Made by a program: the position numbers and the translations under genes. 64,000 nucleotides of DNA, taken from contig NC_064045.1 of NCBI RefSeq assembly GCF_932526225.1, positions 15,930,442 through 15,994,441 of the forward strand. Reading direction: 5' to 3'. Source of the stretch: Nematostella vectensis (lineage: Eukaryota; Cnidaria; Anthozoa; Actiniaria; Edwardsiidae). The notes under the pieces are model-generated. The model was given only the letters and a program-made list of their open reading frames with translations, did no database searches and was not told the origin of the DNA. Below are positions 23,444-35,700 of this stretch, piece by piece (position 1 is the stretch's first letter; every line of letters starts with the position of its first letter).

Positions 23444-26400
23444 GGCTATCAGCGGGAATCGAACCCGGGTAGCTGCGTTAGTAGTCAAGTGCCCGCAACG
23501 AAAGACTAACGTGGCATTGCTGAAGGGAATTGTAATGAAAATTACTTTTAATACTATTGGTATCGTAAACTATCCCAAGCAAAGTCACCATCGGACTGGA
23601 GGTTACATTCGGGAAAAGCTTTAGGGTTACATTTGGGAATTTGTTTTACGAGTGTAACCTCCAAAAGGTTACAATCTATAATTTTTTTCCGAATGTAAAT
23701 TCCAAAAAGTAACATTAGGAAAAATAAAACAGTATACTCGGACAAAAAAGTATATCAATCTATCGAGCGCTATGCTCTATATTAGAATCTACTTAATCAA
23801 GTTTTCCAAGGAATCTAGTTAGTTCTTGTGTGCATAAAATATGTACAGGATCCTGAACAAAGCATGAGCACATCAAAGATGCTGAGAGTACATAAAAATG
23901 TCCCTATACCTTCTTTTTATGTCATGACACACCAAGAACAGTATAATTAAGTATCGATATTAAAACAAAAAATAAAGAAAAAAAATAGGCTATCAGCGGG
24001 AATCGAACCCGGGTCGCTGCGGTAGTAGTCAACTGCCCGCAACGAAAGACTAACGTGGCATTGCTGAAGGGAATTGTAATGAAAATTACTTTTCATACTA
24101 TTGGTATCGTAAACTATCCCAAGCAAAGTCACCATCGGATTGGAGGTTACATTCGGGAAAAGCTTCAGGGTTACATTCGGGACTTTGTTTTACGAGTGTA
24201 ACCTCCAAAAGGTTACAATCAATAATTTTTTTCCGAATGTAAATTCCAAAAAGTAACATTAGGAAAAATAAAACAGTATACTCGGAAAAAAAGGTATATC
24301 AATCTATCGAGCGCTATGCTCTATGTTAGAATCTACTTAATCAAGTTATCCAAGGAATCTAGTTAGTTCTTGTGTGCATAAAATATGTACAGGATCCTGA
24401 ACAAAGCATGAGCACATCAAAGATGCTGAGAGTACATAAAAATGTCCCTATACCTTCTTTTTATGTCATGACACACCAAGAACAGTATAATTAAGTATCG
24501 ATATTTAAAAAAAAATAAAGAAAAAAAATAGGCTATCAGCGGGAATCGAACCCGGGTCGCTGCGGTAGTAGTCAAGTGCCCGCAACGAAAGACTAACGTG
24601 GCATTGCTGAAGGGAATTGTAATGAAAATTACTTTTAATACTATTGGTATCGTAAACTATCCCAAGCAAAGTCACCATCGGACTGGAGGTTACATTCGGG
24701 AAAAGCTTTAGGGTTACATTCGGGAATTTGTTTTACGAGTGTAACCTCCAAAAGGTTACAATCGATAATTTTTTTTCCGAATGTAAATTCCAAAAAGTAA
24801 CATTAGGAAAAATAAAACAGTATACTCGGAAAAAAAGGTATATCAATCTATCGAGCGCTATGCTCTATTTTAGAATCTACTTAATCAAGTTATCCAAGGA
24901 ATCTAGTTAGTTCTTGTGTGCATAAAATATGTACAGGATCCTGAACAAAGCATGAGCACATCAAAGATGCTGAGAGTACATAAAAATGTCCCTATACCTT
25001 CTTTTTATGTCATGACACACCAAGAACAGTATAATTACGTATCGCTATTTAAAAAAAAATAAAGAAAAAAATAGGCTATCAGCGGGAATCGAACCCGGGT
25101 CGCTGCGGTAGTAGTCAAGTGCCCGCAACGAAAGACTAACGTGGCATTGCTGAAGGGAATTGTAATGAAAATTACTTTTAATACTATTGGTATCGTAAAC
25201 TATCCCAAGCAAAGTCACCATCGGACTGGAGGTTACATTCGGGAAAAGCTTTAGAGTTACATTCGGGAATTTGTTTTACAAGTGTAACCTCCAAAAGGTT
25301 ACAATCTATAATTTTTTTTCCGAAGGTAAATTCCAAAAAGTAACATTAGGAAAAATAAAACAGTATTCTCGGAAAAAAAGGTATATCAATCTATCAATCG
25401 CTATGCTCTATGTTAGAATCTACTTAATCAAGTTATCCAAGGAATCTAGTTAGTTCTTGTGTGCATAAAATATGTACAGGATCCGGAACAAAGCATGAGC
25501 ACATCAAAGATGCTGAGAGTACATAAAAATGTCCCTATACCTTCTTTTTATGTCATGACACACCAAGAACAGTATAATTAAGTATCGATATTTAAAAAAA
25601 AATAAAGAAAAAAAATAGGCTATCAGCGGGAATCGAACCCGGGTCGCTGCGGTAGTAGTCAAGTGCCCGCAACGAAAGACTAACGTGGCATTGCTGAAGG
25701 AAATTGTAATGAAAATTACTTTTAATACTATTGGTATCGTAAACTATCCCAAGCAAAGTCACCATCGGACTGGAGGTTACAATCGGGAAAAGCTTTAGGG
25801 TTACATTCGGGAATTTGTTTTACGAGTGTAACCTCCAAAAGGTTACAATCTATATTTTTTTTCCGAATGTAAATTCCAAAAAGTAACATTAGGAAAAATA
25901 AAACAGTATACTCGGAAAAAAAAGTATATCAATCTATCGAGCGCTATGCTCTATGTTAGAATCTACTTAATCAAGTTATCCAAGGAATCTAGTTAGTTCT
26001 TGTGTGCATAAAATATGTACAGGATCCTGAACAAAGCATGAGCACATCAAAGATGCTGAGAGTACATAAAAATGTCCCTATACCTTCTTTTTATGTCATG
26101 ACACACCAAGAACAGTATAATTAAGTATCGATATTAAAAAAAAAAATAAAGAAAAAAAATAGGCTATCAGCGGGAATCGAACCCGGGTCGCTGCGGTAGT
26201 AGTCAACTGCCCGCAACGAAAGACTAACGTGGCATTGCTGAAGGGAATTGTAATGAAAATTACTTTTAATACTATTGGTATCGTAAACTATCCCAAGCAA
26301 AGTCACCATCGGATTGGAGGTTACATTCGGGAAAAGCTTCAGGGTTACATTCGGGACTTTGTTTTACGAGTGTAACCTCCAAAAGGTTACAATCAATAAT

Positions 26401-26709
26401 TTTTTTCCGAATGTAAATTCCAAAAAGTAACATTAGGAAAAATAAAACAGTATACTCGGAAAAAAAGGTATATCAATCTATCGAGCGCTATGCTCTATGT
26501 TAGAATCTACTTAATCAAGTTATCCAAGGAATCTAGTTAGTTCTTGTGTGCATAAAATATGTACAGGATCCTGAACAAAGCATGAGCACATCAAAGATGC
26601 TGAGAGTACATAAAAATGTCCCTATACCTTCTTTTTATGTCATGACACACCAAGAACAGTATAATTAAGTATCGATATTTAAAAAAAAATAATAAAGAAA
26701 AACAAAATA
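23444..26709. repeat. Block of six units: b c2 k l f/b c (copy of 9813-13078)
   Basis: Starts: b 23444, c2 23988, k 24531, l 25074, f/b 25618, c 26162. It shares with the earlier copy ACATTTGGG, CTCGGACAAAA, ATTAAAACAAAAA and all class l changes, each at an offset of 13631 bp. It differs by TCAACTGCCC in c2 and GAAGGAAATTG in f/b (about 25698). Confidence 0.9.
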
Positions 26710-29443
26710 GGCTATCAGCGGGAATCGAACCCGGGTCGCTGCGTTAGTAGTCAAGTGCCCGCAACGAAAGACTAACGTGGCATTGATGAAGGGAATTGTA
26801 ATGAAAATTACTTTTAATACTATTGGTATCGTAAACTATCCCAAGCAAAGTCACCATCGGACTGGGGGTTACATTCGGGAAAAGCTTTAGGGTTACATTC
26901 GGGAATTTGTTTTACGAGTGTAACCTCCAAAAGGTTACAATCGATAATTTTTTTTCCGAATGTAAATTCCAAAAAGTAACATTAGGAAAAATAAAACAGT
27001 ATACTCGGAAAAAAAGGTATATCAATCTATCGAGCGCTATGCTCTATTTTAGAATCTACTTAATCAAGTTATCCAAGGAATCTAGTTAGTTCTTGTGTGC
27101 ATAAAATATGTACAGGATCCGGAACAAAGCATGAGCACATCAAAGATGCTGAGAGTACATAAAAATGTCCCTATACCTTCTTTTTATGTCATGACACACC
27201 AAGAACAGTATAATTAAGTATCGATATTTAAAAAAAAAATAAAGAAAAAAAAAAAAATAGGCTATCAGCGGGAATCGAACCCGGGTCGTTTCGTTAGTAG
27301 TCAAGTGCCCGCAACGAAAGACTAACGTGGCATTGCTGAAGGGAATCGTAATGAAAATTACTTTTAATACTATTGGTATCGTAAACTATCCCAAGCAAAG
27401 TCAACATCGGACTGGAGGTTACATTCGGGAAAAGCTTCAGGGTTACATTCGGGAATTTGTTTTACGAGTGTAACCTCCAAAAGGTTACAATCAATAATTT
27501 TTTTTCCGAATGTAAATTCCAAAAAGTAACATTAGGAAAAATAAAACAGTATACTCGGAAAAAAAGGTATATCAATCTATCGAGCGCTATGCTCTATGTT
27601 AGAATCTACTTAATCAAGTTATCCAAGCAATCTAGTTAGTTCTTGTGCGCATAAAATATGTACAGGATCCTGAACAAAGCATGAGCACATCAAAGATGCT
27701 GAGAGTACATAAAAATGTCCCTATACCTTCTTTTTATGTCATGACACACCAAGAACAGTATAATTAAGTATCGATATTTAAAAAAAAAATAAAGAAAAAA
27801 AAAATAGGCTATCAGCGGGAATCGAACCCGGGTCGCTGCGGTAGTAGTCAAGTGCCCGCAACGAAAGATTAACGTGGCATTGCTGAAGGGAATTGTAATG
27901 AAAATTACTTTTAATACTATTGGTATCGTAAACTATCCCAACCAAAGTCACCATCGGACTGGAGGTTACATTCGGGAAAAGCTTTAGGGTTACATTCGGG
28001 AATTTGTTTTACGAGTGTAACCTCCAAAAGGTTACAATCGATAATTTTTTTTCCGAATGTAAATTCCAAAAAGTAACATTAGGAAAAATAAAACAGTATA
28101 CTCGGAAAAAAAGGTATATCAATCTATCGAGCGCTATGCTCTATGTTAGAATCTACTTAATCAAGTTATCCAAGGAATCTAGTTAGTTCTTGTGTGCATA
28201 AAATATGTACAGGATCCTGAACAAAGCATGAGCACATCAAAGATGCTGAGAGTACATAAAAATGTCCCTATACCTTCTTTTTATGTCATGACACACCAAG
28301 ATCAGTATAATTAAGTATCGATATTTAAAAAAAAATAAAGAAAAAAAATAGGCTATCAGCGGGAATCGAACCCGGGTCGCTGCGGTAGTAGTCAAGTGCC
28401 CGCAACGAAAGACTAACGTGGCATTGCTGAAGGGAATTGTGATGAAAATTACTTTTAATACTATTGGTATCGTAAACTATCCCAAGCAAAGTCACCATCG
28501 GACTGGAGGTTACATTCGGGAAAAGCTTTAGGGTTACATTCGGGAATTTGTTTTACGAGTGTAACCTCCAAAAGGTTACAATCGATAATTTTTTTTCCGA
28601 ATGTAAATTCCAAAAAGTAACATTAGGAAAAATAAAACAGTATACTCGGAAAAAAAGGTATATCAATCTATCGAGCGCTATGCTCTATGTTAGAATCTAC
28701 TTAATCAAGTTATCCAAGGAATCTAGTTAGTTCTTGTGTGCATAAAATATGTACAGGATCCTGAACAAAGCATGAGCACATCAAAGATGCTGAGAGTACA
28801 TAAAAATGTCCCTATACCTTCTTTTTATGTCATGACACACCAAGATCAGTATAATTAAGTATCGATATTTAAAAAAAAAAAAATAAAGAAAAACAAATAG
28901 GCTATCAGCGGGAATCGAACCCGGGTAGCTGCGTTAGTAGTCAAGTGCCCGCAACGAAAGACTAACGTGGCATTGCTGAAGGGAATTGTAATGAAAATTA
29001 CTTTTAATACTATTGGTATCGTAAACTATCCCAAGCAAAGTCACCATCGGACTGGAGGTTACATTCGGGAAAAGCTTTAGGGTTACATTCGGGAATTTGT
29101 TTTACGAGTGTAACCTCCAAAAGGTTACAATCTATAATTTTTTTCCGAATGTAAATTCCAAAAAGTAACATTAGGAAAAATAAAACAGTATACTCGGAAA
29201 AAAAAGTATATCAATCTATCGAGCGCTATGCTCTATATTAGAATCTACTTAATCAAGTTTTCCAAGGAATCTAGTTAGTTCTTGTGTGCATAAAATATGT
29301 ACAGGATCCTGAACAAAGCATGAGCACATCAAAGATGCTGAGAGTACATAAAAATGTCCCTATACCTTCTTTTTATGTCATGACACACCAAGAACAGTAT
29401 AATTAAGTATCGATATTAAAAAAAAAAATAAAGAAAAAAAATA
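26710..29443. repeat. Block of five units: d/h i j a b
   Basis: Starts: d/h 26710, i 27260, j 27807, a 28351, b 28900. The first unit has a d front (GATGAAG), the private ACTGGGGGTT (about 26862) and an h-like end (AGGATCCGG, long A tail), and is followed by i as h is. The i unit has CGTTTCG. The a unit has TTGTGATGAAAA (about 28440). Confidence 0.8.
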
Positions 29444-32400
29444 GGCTATCAGCGGGAATCGAACCCGGGTCGCTGCGGTAGTAGTCAAGTGCCCGCAACG
29501 AAAGACTAACGTGGCATTGCTGAAGGAAATTGTAATGAAAATTACTTTTAATACTATTGGTATCGTAAACTATCCCAAGCAAAGTCACCATCGGACTGGA
29601 GGTTACAATCGGGAAAAGCTTTAGGGTTACATTCGGGAATTTGTTTTACGAGTGTAACCTCCAAAAGGTTACAATCTATATTTTTTTTCCGAATGTAAAT
29701 TCCAAAAAGTAACATTAGGAAAAATAAAACAGTATACTCGGAAAAAAAAGTATATCAATCTATCGAGCGCTATGCTCTATGTTAGAATCTACTTAATCAA
29801 GTTATCCAAGGAATCTAGTTAGTTCTTGTGTGCATAAAATATGTACAGGATCCTGAACAAAGCATGAGCACATCAAAGATGCTGAGAGTACATAAAAATG
29901 TCCCTATACCTTCTTTTTATGTCATGACACACCAAGAACAGTATAATTAAGTATCGATATTAAAAAAAAAAATAAAGAAAAAAAATAGGCTATCAGCGGG
30001 AATCGAACCCGGGTCGCTGCGGTAGTAGTCAACTGCCCGCAACGAAAGACTAACGTGGCATTGCTGAAGGGAATTGTAATGAAAATTACTTTTAATACTA
30101 TTGGTATCGTAAACTATCCCAAGCAAAGTCACCATCGGATTGGAGGTTACATTCGGGAAAAGCTTCAGGGTTACATTCGGGACTTTGTTTTACGAGTGTA
30201 ACCTCCAAAAGGTTACAATCAATAATTTTTTTCCGAATGTAAATTCCAAAAAGTAACATTAGGAAAAATAAAACAGTATACTCGGAAAAAAAGGTATATC
30301 AATCTATCGAGCGCTATGCTCTATGTTAGAATCTACTTAATCAAGTTATCCAAGGAATCTAGTTAGTTCTTGTGTGCATAAAATATGTACAGGATCCTGA
30401 ACAAAGCATGAGCACATCAAAGATGCTGAGAGTACATAAAAATGTCCCTATACCTTCTTTTTATGTCATGACACACCAAGAACAGTATAATTAAGTATCG
30501 ATATTTAAAAAAAAATAATAAAGAAAAACAAAATAGGCTATCAGCGGGAATCGAACCCGGGTCGCTGCGTTAGTAGTCAAGTGCCCGCAACGAAAGACTA
30601 ACGTGGCATTGATGAAGGGAATTGTAATGAAAATTACTTTTAATACTATTGGTATCGTAAACTATCCCAAGCAAAGTCACCATCGGACTGGGGGTTACAT
30701 TCGGGAAAAGCTTTAGGGTTACATTCGGGAATTTGTTTTACGAGTGTAACCTCCAAAAGGTTACAATCGATAATTTTTTTTCCGAATGTAAATTCCAAAA
30801 AGTAACATTAGGAAAAATAAAACAGTATACTCGGAAAAAAAGGTATATCAATCTATCGAGCGCTATGCTCTATTTTAGAATCTACTTAATCAAGTTATCC
30901 AAGGAATCTAGTTAGTTCTTGTGTGCATAAAATATGTACAAGATCCGGAACAAAGCATGAGCACATCAAAGATGCTGAGAGTACATCAAAATGTCCCTAT
31001 ACCTTCTTTTTATGTCATGACACACCAAGAACAGTATAATTAAGTATCGATATTTAAAAAAAAAATAAAGAAAAAAAAATAGGCTATCAGCGGGAATCGA
31101 ACCCGGGTCGTTGCGTTAGTAGTCAAGTGCCCGCAACGAAAGACTAACGTGGCATTGCTGAAGGGAATAGTAATGAAAATTACTTTTAATACTATTGGTA
31201 TCGTAAACTATCCCAAGCAAAGTCAACATCGGACTGGAGGTTACATTCGGGAAAAGCTTCAGGGTTACATTCGGGAATTTGTTTTACGAGTGTAACCTCC
31301 AAAAGGTTACAATCGATAATTTTTTTTCCAAATGTAAATTCCAAAAAGTAACATTAGGAAAAATAAAACAGTATACTCGGAAAAAAAGGTATATCAATCT
31401 ATCGAGCGCTATGCTCTATTTTAGAATCTACTTAATCAAGTTATCCAAGGAATCTAGTTAGTTCTTGTGTGCATAAAATATGTACAGGATCCGGAACAAA
31501 GCATGAGCACATCAAAGATGCTGAGAGTACATAAAAATGTCCCTATACCTTCTTTTTATGTCATGACACACCAAGAACAGTATAATTAAGTATCGATATT
31601 TAAAAAAAAAATAAAGAAAAAAAAAAAAAATAGGCTATCAGCGGGAATCGAACCCGGGTCGTTTCGTTAGTAGTCAAGTGCCCGCAACGAAAGACTAACG
31701 TGGCATTGCTGAAGGGAATCGTAATGAAAATTACTTTTAATACTATTGGTATCGTAAACTATCCCAAGCAAAGTCAACATCGGACTGGAGGTTACATTCG
31801 GGAAAAGCTTCAGGGTTACATTCGGGAATTTGTTTTACGAGTGTAACCTCCAAAAGGTTACAATCAATAATTTTTTTTCCGAATGTAAATTCCAAAAAGT
31901 AACATTAGGAAAAATAAAACAGTATACTCGGAAAAAAAGGTATATCAATCTATCGAGCGCTATGCTCTATGTTAGAATCTACTTAATCAAGTTATCCAAG
32001 CAATCTAGTTAGTTCTTGTGCGCATAAAATATGTACAGGATCCTGAACAAAGCATGAGCACATCAAAGATGCTGAGAGTACATAAAAATGTCCCTATACC
32101 TTCTTTTTATGTCATGACACACCAAGAACAGTATAATTAAGTATCAATATTTAAAAAAAAAATAAAGAAAAAAAAAATAGGCTATCAGCGGGAATCGAAC
32201 CCGGGTCGCTGCGGTAGTAGTCAAGTGCCCGCAACGAAAGATTAACGTGGCATTGCTGAAGGGAATTGTAATGAAAATTACTTTTAATACTATTGGTATC
32301 GTAAACTATCCCAAGCAAAGTCACCATCGGACTGGAGGTTACATTCGGGAAAAGCTTCAGGGTTACATTCGGGAATTTGTTTTACGAGTGTAACCTCCAA

Positions 32401-32728
32401 AAGGTTACAATCGATAATTTTTTTTCCGAATGTAAATTCCAAAAAGTAACATTAGGAAAAATAAAACAGTATACTCGGAAAAAAAGGTATATCAATCTAT
32501 CGAGCGCTATGCTCTATGTTAGAATCTACTTAATCAAGTTATCCAAGGAATCTAGTTAGTTCTTGTGTGCATAAAATATGTACAGGATCCTGAACAAAGC
32601 ATGAGCACATCAAAGATGCTGAGAGTACATAAAAATGTCCCTATACCTTCTTTTTATGTCATGACACACCAAGAACAGTATAATTAAGTATCGATATTTA
32701 AAAAAAAAAAAATAAAGAAAAACAAATA
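29444..32728. repeat. Block of six units: f/b c d e/h i j/a
   Basis: Starts: f/b 29444, c 29988, d 30536, e/h 31082, i 31633, j/a 32180. The first three units copy 25618-27259 at an offset of 3826 bp, sharing GAAGGAAATTG and ACTGGGGGTT. The e/h unit has GAATAGTAATG and TCAACATC in front and CTCTATTTT with AGGATCCGG behind. The i unit ends with ATCAATATT in place of ATCGATATT. The j/a unit lacks CCAACC but has a class a tail. Confidence 0.8.
31082..31632. repeat. Hybrid unit e/h
   Basis: The markers switch from e to h between CTTCAGGG (about 31257) and ATCGATAA (about 31312). CCAAATG (about 31328) is also present. Its end matches the end of the d/h unit at 26710, so the two sites look like two outcomes of one exchange: d/h in one copy, d plus e/h in the other. 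Confidence 0.7.
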
Positions 32729-35700
32729 GGCTATCAGCGGGAATCGAACCCGGGTAGCTGCGTTAGTAGTCAAGTGCCCGCAACGAAAGACTAACGTGGC
32801 ATTGCTGAAGGGAATTGTAATGAAAATTACTTTTAATACTATTGGTATCGTAAACTATCCCAAGCAAAGTCACCATCGGACTGGAGGTTACATTCGGGAA
32901 AAGCTTTAGGGTTACATTCGGGAATTTGTTTTACGAGTGTAACCTCCAAAAGGTTACAATCTATAATTTTTTTCCGAATGTAAATTCCAAAAAGTAACAT
33001 TAGGAAAAATAAAACAGTATACTCGGAAAAAAAAGTATATCAATCTATCGAGCGCTATGCTCTATATTAGAATCTACTTAATCAAGTTTTCCAAGGAATC
33101 TAGTTAGTTCTTGTGTGCATAAAATATGTACAGGATCCTGAACAAAGCATGAGCACATCAAAGATGCTGAGAGTACATAAAAATGTCCCTATACCTTCTT
33201 TTTATGTCATGACACACCAAGAACAGTATAATTAAGTATCGATATTAAAAAAAAAAATAAAGAAAAAAAATAGGCTATCAGCGGGAATCGAACCCGGGTC
33301 GCTGCGGTAGTAGTCAACTGCCCGCAACGAAAGACTAACGTGGCATTGCTGAAGGGAATTGTAATGAAAATTACTTTTCATACTATTGGTATCGTAAACT
33401 ATCCCAAGCAAAGTCACCATCGGATTGGAGGTTACATTCGGGAAAAGCTTCAGGGTTACATTCGGGACTTTGTTTTACGAGTGTAACCTCCAAAAGGTTA
33501 CAATCAATAATTTTTTTCCGAATGTAAATTCCAAAAAGTAACATTAGGAAAAATAAAACAGTATACTCGGAAAAAAAGGTATATCAATCTATCGAGCGCT
33601 ATGCTCTATGTTAGAATCTACTTAATCAAGTTATCCAAGGAATCTAGTTAGTTCTTGTGTGCATAAAATATGTACAGGATCCTGAACAAAGCATGAGCAC
33701 ATCAAAGATGCTGAGAGTACATAAAAATGTCCCTATACCTTCTTTTTATGTCATGACACACCAAGAACAGTATAATTAAGTATCGATATTTAAAAAAAAA
33801 TAAAGAAAAAAAATAGGCTATCAGCGGGAATCGAACCCGGGTCGCTGCGGTAGTAGTCAAGTGCCCGCAACGAAAGACTAACGTGGCATTGCTGAAGGGA
33901 ATTGTAATGAAAATTACTTTTAATACTATTGGTATCGTAAACTATCCCAAGCAAAGTCACCATCGGACTGGAGGTTACATTCGGGAAAAGCTTTAGGGTT
34001 ACATTCGGGAATTTGTTTTACGAGTGTAACCTCCAAAAGGTTACAATCGATAATTTTTTTTCCGAATGTAAATTCCAAAAAGTAACATTAGGAAAAATAA
34101 AACAGTATACTCGGAAAAAAAGGTATATCAATCTATCGAGCGCTATGCTCTATGTTAGAATCTACTTAATCAAGTTATCCAAGCAATCTAGTTAGTTCTT
34201 GTGCGCATAAAATATGTACAGGATCCTGAACAAAGCATGAGCACATCAAAGATGCTGAGAGTACATAAAAATGTCCCTATACCTTCTTTTTATGTCATGA
34301 CACACCAAGAACAGTATAATTAAGTATCGATATTTAAAAAAAAAATAAAGAAAAAAAAAATAGGCTATCAGCGGGAATCGAACCCGGGTCGCTGCGGTAG
34401 TAGTCAAGTGCCCGCAACGAAAGATTAACGTGGCATTGCTGAAGGGAATTGTAATGAAAATTACTTTTAATACTATTGGTATCGTAAACTATCCCAACCA
34501 AAGTCACCATCGGACTGGAGGTTACATTCGGGAAAAGCTTTAGGGTTACATTCGGGAATTTGTTTTACGAGTGTAACCTCCAAAAGGTTACAATCGATAA
34601 TTTTTTTTCCGAATGTAAATTCCAAAAAGTAACATTAGGAAAAATAAAACAGTATACTCGGAAAAAAAGGTATATCAATCTATCGAGCGCTATGCTCTAT
34701 GTTAGAATCTACTTAATCAAGTTATCCAAGGAATCTAGTTAGTTCTTGTGTGCATAAAATATGTACAGGATCCTGAACAAAGCATGAGCACATCAAAGAT
34801 GCTGAGAGTACATAAAAATGTCCCTATACCTTCTTTTTATGTCATGACACACCAAGAACAGTATAATTAAGTATCGATATTTAAAAAAAAATAAAGAAAA
34901 AAAATAGGCTATCAGCGGGAATCGAACCCGGGTCGCTGCGGTAGTAGTCAAGTGCCCGCAACGAAAGACTAACGTGGCATTGCTGAAGGGAATTGTAATG
35001 AAAATTACTTTTAATACTATTGGTATCGTAAACTATCCCAAGCAAAGTCACCATCGGACTGGAGGTTACATTCGGGAAAAGCTTTAGGGTTACATTCGGG
35101 AATTTGTTTTACGAGTGTAACCTCCAAAAGGTTACAATCGATAATTGTTTTTCCGAATGTAAATTCCAAAAAGTAACATTAGGAAAAATAAAACAGTATA
35201 CTCGGAAAAAAAGGTATATCAATCTATCGAGCGCTATGCTCTATGTTAGAATCTAGTTAATCAAGTTATCCAAGGAATCTAGTTAGTTCTTGTGTGCATA
35301 AAATATGTACAGGATCCTGAACAAAGCATGAGCACATCAAAGATGCTGAGAGTACATAAAAATGTCCCTATACCTTCTTTTTATGTCATGACACACCAAG
35401 ATCAGTATAATTAAGTATCGATATTTAAAAAAAAAAAATAAAGAAAAACAAATAGGCTATCAGCGGGAATCGAACCCGGGTAGCTGCGTTAGTAGTCAAG
35501 TGCCCGCAACGAAAGACTAACGTGGCATTGCTGAAGGGAATTGTAATGAAAATTACTTTTAATACTATTGGTATCGTAAACTATCCCAAGCAAAGTCACC
35601 ATCGGACTGGAGGTTACATTCGGGAAAAGCTTTAGGGTTACATTCGGGAATTTGTTTTACGAGTGTAACCTCCAAAAGGTTACAATCTATAATTTTTTTC

